This document shows positions 48,230 through 56,495 of a stretch of DNA of 64,000 nucleotides, piece after piece. The notes under the pieces are model-generated. The model did no database searches. It saw only the letters and a program-made list of their open reading frames with translations, and had not been told where the DNA came from. A program made the translations under genes and the position numbers. The stretch comes from Aurantibrevibacter litoralis (GTDB lineage Bacteria > Bacteroidota > Bacteroidia > Flavobacteriales > Flavobacteriaceae). The stretch lies in NCBI RefSeq assembly GCF_034651555.1, contig NZ_JAYEEQ010000005.1, forward strand, positions 146,281-210,280, read 5' to 3'. The stretch's first letter is position 1, and each line of letters starts with the position of its first letter.

Positions 48230-48248
48230 TCTTGATTTGTCGAAGGTC

Positions 48249-48415
48249 GAAAGTTCAGATTTTTTTTGAGTTTGTACTTGAATTTAACTCAAAGTAAACG
48301 TCCCTCCTTGGGAGGGATTGAGGGAGGTCTTTAAGAAAGTCAAAAGTCTGTACGGCTCTGATTCCCACCATCGGACAATGAAAAACGAACAACTGGCAAC
48401 TGACAACCATCAACT
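48249..48415. repeat. Tandem repeat copy A (complete)
   Basis: 167 bp beginning GAAAGTTCAGATTTTTTTTG and ending GACAACCATCAACT. It carries the inverted repeat CCCTCCTTGGGAGGG. Copy B starts 229 bp later. Confidence 0.9.
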
Positions 48416-48477
48416 TAAAAAAGTTTCTTGTTTCAGGTTTAATTTTTTTCATGAAGTTATAAACGAACTATAAAGTA

Positions 48478-48731
48478 GAAAGTTCAGATTTTTTTTGAGT
48501 TTGTACTTGAATTTAACTCAAAGTAAACGTCCCTCCTTGGGAGGGATTGAGGGANNNNNNNNNNNNNNNNNNNNNNNNNNNNNNNNNNNNNNNNNNNNNN
48601 NNNNNNNNNNNNNNNNNNNNNNNNNNNNNNNNNNNNNNNNNNNNNNNNNNNNNNGTCAAAAGTCTGTACGGCTCTGATTCCCACCATCGGACAATGAAAA
48701 ACGAACAACTGGCAACTGACAACCATCAACT
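48478..48731. repeat. Tandem repeat copy B (interrupted by Ns)
   Basis: Same start and end as copy A. The Ns replace a stretch that in copy A is only 13 bases (GGTCTTTAAGAAA), so the gap is inside the repeat and its true size is unknown. Confidence 0.9.
48555..48654. other. 100-base scaffold gap (N)
   Basis: Exactly 100 Ns, the usual placeholder for a gap of unknown size. Confidence 1.
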
Positions 48732-48870
48732 AGTATGAAGGGTTTTGAGGTTTAACTTAAACCTGAGTATAACTCAAAACCTCGGTTTCCTAATTCCTTC
48801 CTGTTGCATTTTAACTTGTATATGATTCAGCAACTCGAAGGACTGCTATTTACTAAATACTTCCTACTAA

Positions 48871-49467
48871 TTACTCCCCATTATTCATCCCCATCAACTT
48901 AGCCACATACTTTCCAACAACATCAAATTCCAGATTTACCAAAGAACCCACTGTATAGGAACTAAACCGCGTATGTTCGTAGGTGTAAGGAATAATGGCA
49001 ACGCTAAACGTATAGATGCCTGAGTCAATAACCGTAAGGCTCACCCCGTCCACCGTAATAGATCCCTTTTCTATCGTAGTATTGTTTTGTGTCCTATTGT
49101 ATTCAAAGCTAAAAATCCAACTCCCATCTTTTTCTTTAATAGAAGTACAATTTCCGGTTTGGTCCACATGCCCTTGAACCAAATGCCCATCTAAGCGCGC
49201 ACCTAAAATCATAGCTCGCTCCAAATTCACATAATCGCCCACTTTAAGGGTGTTCAAATTGGTTTTTTGTAAGGTTTCATCAATCGCTGTCACAGTATAC
49301 GTATTGTCTGTAATCGCAATTACGGTTAAGCAAACCCCATTGTGGGCAACACTTTGATCAATTTTAAGTTCTGCGGCCAAAGGCGTGGAAAGGGTTACGT
49401 GAAGGTTGCCGCCTTCAGGTTCTATTAGGATTACTTTGGCTAAAGTTTCAATAATTCCCGTAAACAT
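48871..49467 (-). CDS. ribE: Riboflavin synthase alpha chain
   Basis: 198 residues in two similar lumazine-binding repeats. The N-terminus MFTGIIETLAKV is diagnostic and VAHNGVCLTVIAI lies in repeat one; repeat two has LVQGHVDQTG and ITVDGVSLTVID. It dismutates two 6,7-dimethyl-8-ribityllumazine molecules to riboflavin. Divergent from pdxA with 56 bp between starts. Confidence 0.96.
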   Translation of the reverse strand: MFTGIIETLAKVILIEPEGGNLHVTLSTPLAAELKIDQSVAHNGVCLTVIAITDNTYTVTAIDETLQKTNLNTLKVGDYVNLERAMILGARLDGHLVQGHVDQTGNCTSIKEKDGSWIFSFEYNRTQNNTTIEKGSITVDGVSLTVIDSGIYTFSVAIIPYTYEHTRFSSYTVGSLVNLEFDVVGKYVAKLMGMNNGE

Positions 49468-49529
49468 GTATCGTTTAAATTAAGTAGTTTTGTAGTGCGG
49501 TAAATTTAGGAATATAAGGTAAGGTGACC

Positions 49530-50591
49530 ATGCAGGAAAGTGGAAAAATAAAATTAGGAATATCTATTGGGGATCTTAATGGTATTGGGTGCGAAGTAGC
49601 ACTAAAAACTTTTGAAGACGAAAGAATGCTCGATTTTTGCACGCCTATTGTCTTTGCTTCAAATAAAGTTATTTCCTTTCAAAAGAATCACTTACAATTA
49701 GGGATAAATTTTAATGGCATCCAAGAAGTATCTAAGGCGATTGACGGAAAGCTGAATGTAATGAATATATGGCGCGAAACACCTGTAATAGCTTTTGGCA
49801 AAGCAACAGACGAAAGCGGCAAGAAAGCGATTGAATCCTTAAAGACCGCCGTTCAGGCCTTGAAAAGCGGAGAAATAGATGTGTTGGTTACGGCGCCTAT
49901 TAATAAGAACAATATACAGGCAGAAGATTTTAAATTTCCGGGACATACGGATTATTTAGCGCAAGAGCTAGGGGGAGAGAGTCTTATGTTTATGGTTAAT
50001 GACACGCTTCGTGTGGGCTTGCTTACAGATCATTTGGCCGTAAAAGATGTAGCCGCGGCCATAACGCCGGCATTGGTAAAGCGCAAACTAGGCATTATGG
50101 AAAAATCCTTGAAAATGGATTTTGGAATCGGAAAGCCTAAAATTGCATTGCTAGGTATTAATCCACATAGCGGAGATAATGGTACTATAGGAAAGGAAGA
50201 TGATGAGGTACTAAAACCGGTTATAAAGGAATTGTCTGATGCTGGCCATTTGGTTTTTGGCCCCTATGCGGCAGACAGTTTTTTCGGCACAGATAATTAT
50301 AAGAAATTTGATGCCATTTTGGCTGCGTACCACGATCAGGGATTAATACCTTTCAAAACCCTTTCTTTTGGCAAAGGCATTAATTTCACGGCTGGCTTAA
50401 GCCATGTGCGTACCTCTCCAGATCACGGCACGGCGTATGAAATTGCGGGTAAGGGTAATGCCGACCATAATTCGTTTAAGGAAGCCGTTTTTGCAGCCCT
50501 ACATATTTTTAAAAATAGGAAAGAATACCAGGAACTCACCGAACACCCTTTGCAAAAGCATAAACTAAAGAAAGATCATAAATATCAATAA
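49530..50591 (+). CDS. pdxA: 4-hydroxythreonine-4-phosphate dehydrogenase
   Basis: 353 residues from the ATG at 49530; another ATG at 49524 is possible. Motifs: LGISIGDLNGIGCEV, LVTAPINKNNIQ, FPGHTDYLAQELG (metal His), LLTDHLAVKDV and AAYHDQGLIPFKTLSFGKGINFTAGL. It oxidises and decarboxylates 4-phosphohydroxy-L-threonine in pyridoxal phosphate synthesis; pdxJ is not in the window. Confidence 0.95.
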   Translation: MQESGKIKLGISIGDLNGIGCEVALKTFEDERMLDFCTPIVFASNKVISFQKNHLQLGINFNGIQEVSKAIDGKLNVMNIWRETPVIAFGKATDESGKKAIESLKTAVQALKSGEIDVLVTAPINKNNIQAEDFKFPGHTDYLAQELGGESLMFMVNDTLRVGLLTDHLAVKDVAAAITPALVKRKLGIMEKSLKMDFGIGKPKIALLGINPHSGDNGTIGKEDDEVLKPVIKELSDAGHLVFGPYAADSFFGTDNYKKFDAILAAYHDQGLIPFKTLSFGKGINFTAGLSHVRTSPDHGTAYEIAGKGNADHNSFKEAVFAALHIFKNRKEYQELTEHPLQKHKLKKDHKYQ

Positions 50592-50649
50592 CATTATCCA
50601 AGGGTATACATGCACCTTAAAAAATAAGCATTTATTTATATTTAAAGTG

Positions 50650-50679
50650 TTGGGGATTTATAAAATAATAATATCTTTG
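50650..50679 (+). promoter_or_regulatory. Bacteroidetes promoter, TTG-N19-TATCTTTG
   Basis: TTG at 50650-50652 and TATCTTTG at 50672-50679 with a 19-base spacer, an excellent fit to TTG-N17-23-TAnnTTTG. It lies 42 bp before the yceD-like gene and probably drives the yceD-rpmF-fabH-accBC cluster. Confidence 0.75.
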
Positions 50680-50721
50680 CACCCGCCTTTAACCTAGGTA
50701 AGGTGCTTTAAACCTACTGTA

Positions 50722-51255
50722 ATGAATTTACACAAGGAGTTTGTTATTCCTTTTTCAGGACTAAAACAAGGAAAGCATCATTTTAAGTACACCATAGACA
50801 ATACGTTCTTTGAATCTTTTGGATACAATGAGTTTAATGAAGCAGAGGTACGTCTTGAGATTACGGTAGATAAAATGAGCACCATGCTAGAGGTGCACTT
50901 TTCAGGACAAGGGTTTGTAAATGTAGATTGTGATGTAACCAGTGAACCTTTCAATCAGAAACTAAAGGCAGATTTAAATCTCGTGGTAAAATTTGGTGAG
51001 GAATACAATGATGAGAACGATGAAATTCTTATTTTGCCTCACGGCGAGCATCAATTTAATATTTCGCAATATGTTTATGAAATGATTGTACTTGCAGTGC
51101 CTCAAAAAAGAGTACACCCCGGTGTGCTAGACGGCACCTTGCAATCGGAAACATTAGCGAAACTTGAAGAATTGCAACCAAAAGAAACAAAAAACAGCAT
51201 AACAGATATAGACCCCAGATGGGACGAATTAAAGAAATTAATAACGGATAAATAA
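50722..51255 (+). CDS. DUF177/YceD-family protein
   Basis: 177 residues. DUF177 core with CDVTSEPFNQKLKADLNLVVKFGEEY and a C-terminal DPRWDELKKLI motif. YceD is encoded next to rpmF in many bacteria; it has been linked to 23S rRNA processing and ribosome assembly in plants and bacteria. It lies 8 bp upstream of rpmF. Confidence 0.92.
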   Translation: MNLHKEFVIPFSGLKQGKHHFKYTIDNTFFESFGYNEFNEAEVRLEITVDKMSTMLEVHFSGQGFVNVDCDVTSEPFNQKLKADLNLVVKFGEEYNDENDEILILPHGEHQFNISQYVYEMIVLAVPQKRVHPGVLDGTLQSETLAKLEELQPKETKNSITDIDPRWDELKKLITDK

Positions 51256-51263
51256 GGTTTACA

Positions 51264-51461
51264 ATGGCACATCCAAAGAGAAAAGTTTCCAAGACCAGAA
51301 GAGATAAAAGAAGAACCCACTATAAGGCTGTAGCACCTACTATTGCAAAAGACCCAACTACAGGAGAAATGCATGTGTACCACAGAGCGCATTGGTTTGA
51401 AGGTAAATTGTATTATCGTGGCCAAGTCCTCATCGACAAGACCGAAGAAACAGCCGCCTAA
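51264..51461 (+). CDS. rpmF: 50S ribosomal protein L32
   Basis: 65 residues: AHPKRKVSKTRRDKRRTHYK at the start matches L32. The family zinc-ribbon cysteines are absent, a Cys-minus form. Cotranscribed with the yceD-like gene. A weak hairpin with T-run follows at 51488-51518. Confidence 0.96.
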   Translation: MAHPKRKVSKTRRDKRRTHYKAVAPTIAKDPTTGEMHVYHRAHWFEGKLYYRGQVLIDKTEETAA

Positions 51462-51487
51462 AAGGGCATTAAATTAGATTTAGAAAA

Positions 51488-51518
51488 CTCTCTCCGTGTT
51501 AAGGTGAGGGTTTTTTTT
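51488..51518 (+). terminator. Probable terminator after rpmF
   Basis: CTCTCC and GGTGAG arms with one mismatch around GTGTTAA, then a run of eight T's. Partial termination before fabH would let the ribosomal protein be made in excess. Confidence 0.5.
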
Positions 51519-51735
51519 GTTTGCTATGGTTTTATGGTCTAATCAATCTGCTTCAAAAAAAAGCGAAATGTTTTTGCAAGTGTTGGGCATGGTTACGGCA
51601 AAGGGCTGTGATAAAACTAAATAATTGTATAAAAACACAGGATACTATCAACTTTCACTTGAAAATCCCCGAAAAATCATTAAATTTCAATAATTTTGAA
51701 CTCTTTTTGAGTTTTTAGGGCATAATAGGATAAAT

Positions 51736-52737
51736 ATGGGTAAAGTTACGGCTGCAATTACCGCTGTGGGAGGTTATGTCCCAAAATTTGTAATGACCAA
51801 CCAAATGCTAGAAACCATGGTAGATACCAACGACGAGTGGATCACTACCAGAACAGGCATTAAAGAAAGAAGGATATTAAAAGACGAAGAAGGCGTAGGT
51901 ACCTCCTATTTAGCCGTAAAGGCAGTTCAGGATTTACTTTCCAAATCTGATATAAACCCTAAAGAGATCGATCTTGTAATTGTGGCTACGGCGACACCGG
52001 ATATGATGGTTGCTTCCACAGCGGCTTTTGTGGCCACGGAAATAGGGGCGGTAGATGCCTTTTCCTATGATTTGCAAGCCGCCTGTTCCAGTTTTTTGTT
52101 TGGCATGTCTACTGCAGCAAGTTATATAGAATCGGGTCGTTATAAGAAGGTGCTTTTGGTGGGAGCCGATAAGATGTCGTCCATAATTGATTATAAAGAC
52201 CGCACAACGTGCATTATTTTTGGAGATGGAGCGGGTGCCGTTCTTTTTGAACCCAATCTACAAGGGTATGGTCTTAAGGACGAGTATCTTAGATCGGACA
52301 GTGTGGGGCGTAACTTTTTAAAAATGGACGCGGGAGGCTCCCTGTTGCCGGCATCAGAAGAAACCGTAAAAAACAGACAGCATTTTATACAACAGGACGG
52401 GAAGTCGGTGTTTAAATTTGCCGTCTCTAATATGGCAGATGCAGCTGCCAAGATCATGGAGCGCAATCAGTTACAAGATTCGGACGTGGCATTTTTAGTG
52501 CCGCATCAGGCAAACAAACGCATTATTGATGCCACCGCCGGAAGAATGGGTATAGACGACACTAAAGTTATGATCAATATTCAGAAGTACGGCAATACTA
52601 CTTCAGCTACCTTGCCTCTTTTATTGCACGACTATGAAGCTCAGTTAAAGGAAGGCGATAATTTAGTATTTGCAGCTTTTGGAGGAGGATTTACCTGGGG
52701 ATCCATTTACCTAAAATGGGCCTATTCATTAAAATAA
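51736..52737 (+). CDS. fabH: Beta-ketoacyl-ACP synthase III
   Basis: 333 residues. Catalytic triad: Cys in LQAACSSFLFG, His in VPHQANKRIID and Asn in YGNTTSATLPLLL. N-terminus VGGYVPKFVMTN and TRTGIKERR. It condenses acetyl-CoA with malonyl-ACP to start fatty acid synthesis. plsX, usual between rpmF and fabH, is missing. Upstream of accBC. Confidence 0.96.
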   Translation: MGKVTAAITAVGGYVPKFVMTNQMLETMVDTNDEWITTRTGIKERRILKDEEGVGTSYLAVKAVQDLLSKSDINPKEIDLVIVATATPDMMVASTAAFVATEIGAVDAFSYDLQAACSSFLFGMSTAASYIESGRYKKVLLVGADKMSSIIDYKDRTTCIIFGDGAGAVLFEPNLQGYGLKDEYLRSDSVGRNFLKMDAGGSLLPASEETVKNRQHFIQQDGKSVFKFAVSNMADAAAKIMERNQLQDSDVAFLVPHQANKRIIDATAGRMGIDDTKVMINIQKYGNTTSATLPLLLHDYEAQLKEGDNLVFAAFGGGFTWGSIYLKWAYSLK

Positions 52738-52759
52738 TAATACAACTAAACCAAGTTCT

Positions 52760-53239
52760 ATGGACATTAAAGAAATTCAAAGCCTAATTAAGTTTGTAGC
52801 CAAGTCAGGAGCTAGTGAGGTAAAATTAGAAATGGAAGACATTAAAATTACCATTCGCACCGGCCCGGTAGGGTATGCCCCAGAAACTTCCTATGTGCAA
52901 CAAATCCCTGTACAGACGGCACCGGTGTCTCAGCCCACCCAAACTGCTGAAGGAGCCGCTAAAGAAGTAGCCGATCAGAAGGCGGCGGAGGACGCCAAAC
53001 TCCTTACCGTAAAATCGCCTATTATCGGTACTTTTTACAGAAAAGCAGGTCCGGACAAACCACCCTTCGTAGAAGTAGGCAGCGTTATCAATAAAGGCGA
53101 TGTGCTTTGTGTTATAGAAGCCATGAAACTATTTAATGATATAGAATCTGAGGTTTCCGGTAAGATAGTTAAGATTTTAGTAGACGATTCATCGCCGGTA
53201 GAGTTCGATCAACCCTTGTTTTTGGTAGATCCTTCTTAA
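52760..53239 (+). CDS. accB: Acetyl-CoA carboxylase biotin carboxyl carrier protein
   Basis: 159 residues. Helical N-terminus (MDIKEIQSLIKFVAKS), a Pro/Ala/Gln-rich linker, then the biotinyl domain with VIEAMKLFN, biotinylated Lys123. Carrier for the carboxyl group passed from AccC to the carboxyltransferase. 22 bp after fabH, 85 bp before accC. Confidence 0.96.
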   Translation: MDIKEIQSLIKFVAKSGASEVKLEMEDIKITIRTGPVGYAPETSYVQQIPVQTAPVSQPTQTAEGAAKEVADQKAAEDAKLLTVKSPIIGTFYRKAGPDKPPFVEVGSVINKGDVLCVIEAMKLFNDIESEVSGKIVKILVDDSSPVEFDQPLFLVDPS

Positions 53240-53324
53240 TTAATTTTCAGGAAATTAGAAGAATACCTCTTACGAGAAGCCTTCTCATAAAAAACGGTAG
53301 GGTTTAAAATTTAAATTTCATAAG

Positions 53325-54674
53325 ATGTTTAAGAAAATACTGATTGCCAACAGAGGGGAAATAGCACTTCGTATTATCAGAACGTGCAAAGAGATGGGCA
53401 TAAAGACCGTCGCTGTATATTCTAAGGCCGATGAAGAGAGTTTGCACGTTCGTTTCGCAGATGAAGCCGTTTGTATAGGTCCCCCTCCGAGCAGTGAATC
53501 CTATTTAAAAATTTCCAATATAATTGCCGCGGCCGAAATTACAAATGCAGACGCCATACATCCGGGCTATGGGTTTTTGTCAGAAAATTCTAAATTCTCC
53601 CGCATCTGCGCCGAGCACCATATTAAATTTATTGGAGCCTCTGGCGATCAGATAGATAAAATGGGCGATAAGGCCACCGCCAAGGAAACGATGAAAAAAG
53701 CCGGAGTACCTACTATACCGGGCTCAGAAGGATTGCTAAAGTCGGTAGAAGACGCCAAAAAAATAGCAAAAAAAATAGGCTATCCTGTAATGATAAAAGC
53801 TACTGCCGGGGGTGGCGGAAAAGGGATGCGTGCGGTATGGAAAGAAGAAAATCTAGAGAAATTATTCGAAAGTGCCGTACAAGAAGCAAAAGCTGCTTTT
53901 GGTAATGGCGGTATGTATATGGAGAAATTAATAGAGGAACCAAGGCATATCGAAATACAAATTGTAGGCGATCAATACGGCAAGGCCTGTCACCTTTCGG
54001 AGCGCGATTGTTCTGTACAAAGACGGCATCAAAAATTAACCGAAGAAACCCCGTCGCCCTTTATGACCGATAAATTGAGAGCCGATATGGGCAAAGCGGC
54101 GGTAAAGGCAGCCGAATTTATAAGCTATGAGGGAGCGGGAACCATTGAGTTTTTAGTAGATAAGCATCGCAACTTCTACTTTATGGAAATGAATACCCGT
54201 ATACAGGTAGAGCATCCCATTACAGAACAAGTTATCGATTATGATCTTATTCGGGAACAGATTTTAGTGGCAGGCGGCGTACCCATTTCCGGAAAAAATT
54301 ACACCCCAAAACTACACTCTATAGAGTGCCGTATCAATGCAGAAGATCCTTATAACGATTTTAGGCCTTCTCCCGGAAAAATAACCACCTTGCATACCCC
54401 CGGAGGTCATGGCATTCGCTTAGACACGCATGTGTATAGCGGCTATACCATACCACCCAACTACGATTCCATGATTGCGAAGCTCATTACTACGGCGCAA
54501 ACCCGGGAAGAAGCTATCAATAAAATGAAACGAGCCCTAGACGAGTTTGTCATAGAAGGTATTAAAACAACCATCCCTTTTCACAGACAACTTATGGATC
54601 ATCCGGATTATCTCGCGGGCAATTACACCACTAAGTTTATGGAAGATTTTGTAATGCAACCACCTACAGCATAA
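53325..54674 (+). CDS. accC: Acetyl-CoA carboxylase biotin carboxylase subunit
   Basis: 449 residues. ATP-grasp fold: N-terminus KILIANRGEIALRIIRTCKEMG, glycine loop KATAGGGGKGMRAV, EMNTRIQVEHPITE and RPSPGKITTLHTPGG. It carboxylates the biotin on AccB. Last gene of the fab-acc cluster; a strong hairpin (54710-54729) follows. Confidence 0.97.
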   Translation: MFKKILIANRGEIALRIIRTCKEMGIKTVAVYSKADEESLHVRFADEAVCIGPPPSSESYLKISNIIAAAEITNADAIHPGYGFLSENSKFSRICAEHHIKFIGASGDQIDKMGDKATAKETMKKAGVPTIPGSEGLLKSVEDAKKIAKKIGYPVMIKATAGGGGKGMRAVWKEENLEKLFESAVQEAKAAFGNGGMYMEKLIEEPRHIEIQIVGDQYGKACHLSERDCSVQRRHQKLTEETPSPFMTDKLRADMGKAAVKAAEFISYEGAGTIEFLVDKHRNFYFMEMNTRIQVEHPITEQVIDYDLIREQILVAGGVPISGKNYTPKLHSIECRINAEDPYNDFRPSPGKITTLHTPGGHGIRLDTHVYSGYTIPPNYDSMIAKLITTAQTREEAINKMKRALDEFVIEGIKTTIPFHRQLMDHPDYLAGNYTTKFMEDFVMQPPTA

Positions 54675-55001
54675 TTAGGTAAGGGTAAAATTCCAGTTCT
54701 TAGGGTTTTCTTTTGCCTTTGGGCAAAAGGCGGGCTATCCGCTATATCTTTCTTTTGCGAAGAAAGGATGCCGCTACTATCCCTAAAACAAGGATAAAAT
54801 CAAATGACCACCAAAGGTTGGCGGTTTTAACCTAGTTCGGTACGGGCTTTAGCCTGCAGGGTAAAAGCCATTAGTGGTCAATCGCTGGGATTCCATAGAC
54901 TACGAACTATTCCTCATGCACTACGAAAAATCGAAATGTGGTAGGGGATTTTTTGGGCATTAACCCGGCGGCAAACTAACCTAAATTCCTCAAGAGGCAT
55001 A
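54675..55001. other. Intergenic region with hairpin at 54710-54729
   Basis: CTTTTGCC-TTTG-GGCAAAAG (perfect 8-bp arms, 54710-54729) followed by a repeat-like stretch. No gene. Possibly the terminator of the acc cluster, though without a long T-run. Confidence 0.55.
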
Positions 55002-55413
55002 CTAAATATCTTTATGTTTAAAATAGTTGGTATCCCTTTTGGGGTTGTTCTGTAACATCACTATGTGATTTTGCACGTTGTCTTGTAAAGTGTCTTTGCT
55101 TTTTGCCGATTTTTTTGCCGATAAGCTTTGCTTTAGGGCGCAGTTCAGGTATTCGTGCGGATTCTTTTCAGGAGAATAGGAAGGTAAAACGAAAAGAGCC
55201 ATTTTATCTTTGTTTTCTTCTTCCCAAGATTTTACTGCGATGTGCGCTTATAGTATCTAAAATGAGATACACCTTAGGTGAACTTGATTTAATGATCTGT
55301 TGCATAAATTCTATAAATTTATCCGCATTCATGTTTTCAGAATAAATCATAAACTGCGCCTTTCCTTGATTGGTTATAGCAAATATCATACTAACAGAAA
55401 AACTTGTGAACAT
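55002..55413 (-). pseudogene. IS630-type transposase remnant, frameshifted
   Basis: Two minus-strand frames together give the second half of an IS630 transposase. 55204-55413 encodes MIFAITNQGKAQFMIYSE and LILDTISAHRSK (second DDE aspartate region). 55002-55202 encodes LPSYSPEKNPHEYLN (the DDE glutamate) and a tail. The frame changes near 55240-55250, and an in-frame stop lies upstream at 55435-55437. The N-terminal half is missing. It marks an old insertion next to the RHS locus. Confidence 0.8.
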
Positions 55414-56033
55414 ATTTTCTTGCCTTGATCCCGATTATCTCGGACCCTTCTCCTTTCTTTTTTCCTTACTTAATCCGTTATATAGCTCGTTTACGAAATG
55501 CCAATCTTGACGATTCTGATAACGTACGAAAATCTGTTTTTCCACACGCAAATAGAATGAATAGTACCGTTCGCTATAAGCCTTAGTGTATTACTTAAAA
55601 AGGGTTTGGAACCGATGTCTAATTTTAAATAACGTCCTCTCTTTAAATGGGCAATTTGAGCACCACCTTAACGATCTTAAAAGCAAAATAGGGAACATTA
55701 TAACGGTTACTTAGTAGACTTTTTGACGGTTTTTTAGTTTGCTTAAATTTTCCAATTTACCAAAGATGTAGGTTTTAACCCTTCTTTTTAAATAAAAAAA
55801 CAACGCTTACTATAAACAATTCATCAATTTCGTAAAAAACACTGGGTTTTGTCGAATAAACTTACATTATAGTTATTTTTTGAGGCTTTTCGAAATAAAT
55901 TTTTGTTAAAATGAACCTTTTTATTAACTGGTGGCTATATAATAATTTACATATTATAATTAACACTTAAATAATTGTATTTCCCAATTTTTGTATTAAA
56001 AATTAATATAATTTAACGGGAAAATTCTGAATT
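55414..56033. other. AT-rich intergenic region upstream of the T9SS/RHS locus
   Basis: No gene recognised. The first part may be further decayed transposon sequence; the rest is strongly AT-rich and contains no clear promoter. Confidence 0.5.
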
Positions 56034-56492
56034 ATGAACTTAAAAATGTATATACCTTTTATCCTACTTTTTGGGCAGCTGACCATGGCCCAAGATAAGT
56101 TGGCCTTTAGCTATGACACAGCGGGCAACCAGATACTGCGCAATAGAGTCTGCCTCACCTGTTTAAAGGCGGTCTTGCCCGATCTTCTGGATTCCGTGCC
56201 CATCGTGGACGAGGAAGCTACCTTGAAGGATTTTGGCACCTTCAGGATGATGGCCTTTCCCAATCCGGTAACGGACATGCTCCAAGTGGAATGGGACGAG
56301 CATCCCGATAAGAAACCGGTTAAGCTGCTATTGTTCACTTTAGAGGGACGAAAAGTCTCGGAGACACCTCTTTTCGGTGACCGCGGACTGGTTGAAGTGG
56401 AATTCAGCAGGCATCCGCCCGGAGGCTACCTTATGCTGGTGCTCTATGAAAATGGCACCAAGGAATCGTTCAAGATCATAAAAAACCGATAG
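56034..56492 (+). CDS. Small secreted protein with type IX secretion sorting domain, RHS-locus partner
   Basis: 152 residues. Signal peptide MNLKMYIPFILLFGQLTMAQ, then a short YD-repeat-like segment (LAFSYDTAGNQILRNRVC), a linker, and a T9SS type A C-terminal sorting domain from about residue 72 (MAFPNPVTDMLQVEW, LLLFTLEGRKV, GYLMLVLYENG..FKIIK). The sorting domain directs outer-membrane passage and surface attachment. It ends 3 bp before the SpvB-like gene, so they are one transcription unit. It may be a secretion partner or the head of a reduced RHS protein (inference). Confidence 0.85.
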   Translation: MNLKMYIPFILLFGQLTMAQDKLAFSYDTAGNQILRNRVCLTCLKAVLPDLLDSVPIVDEEATLKDFGTFRMMAFPNPVTDMLQVEWDEHPDKKPVKLLLFTLEGRKVSETPLFGDRGLVEVEFSRHPPGGYLMLVLYENGTKESFKIIKNR

Positions 56493-56495
56493 TAT

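Larger units (their letters stand above)
48230..48870. other. Intergenic region with duplicated sequence and scaffold gap
   Basis: No gene. Holds two copies of a repeat (48249-48415 and 48478-48731), the second interrupted by the 100-N gap. Open frames through it are repeat translations. Confidence 0.8.

Noticed and set aside
48255..48738. Short open frames around the gap
   Set aside because: They are translations of the tandem repeat and of Ns.
49467..49524. FMN riboswitch upstream of riboflavin synthase
   Set aside because: The 56-bp divergent gap is too short to hold an RFN element.
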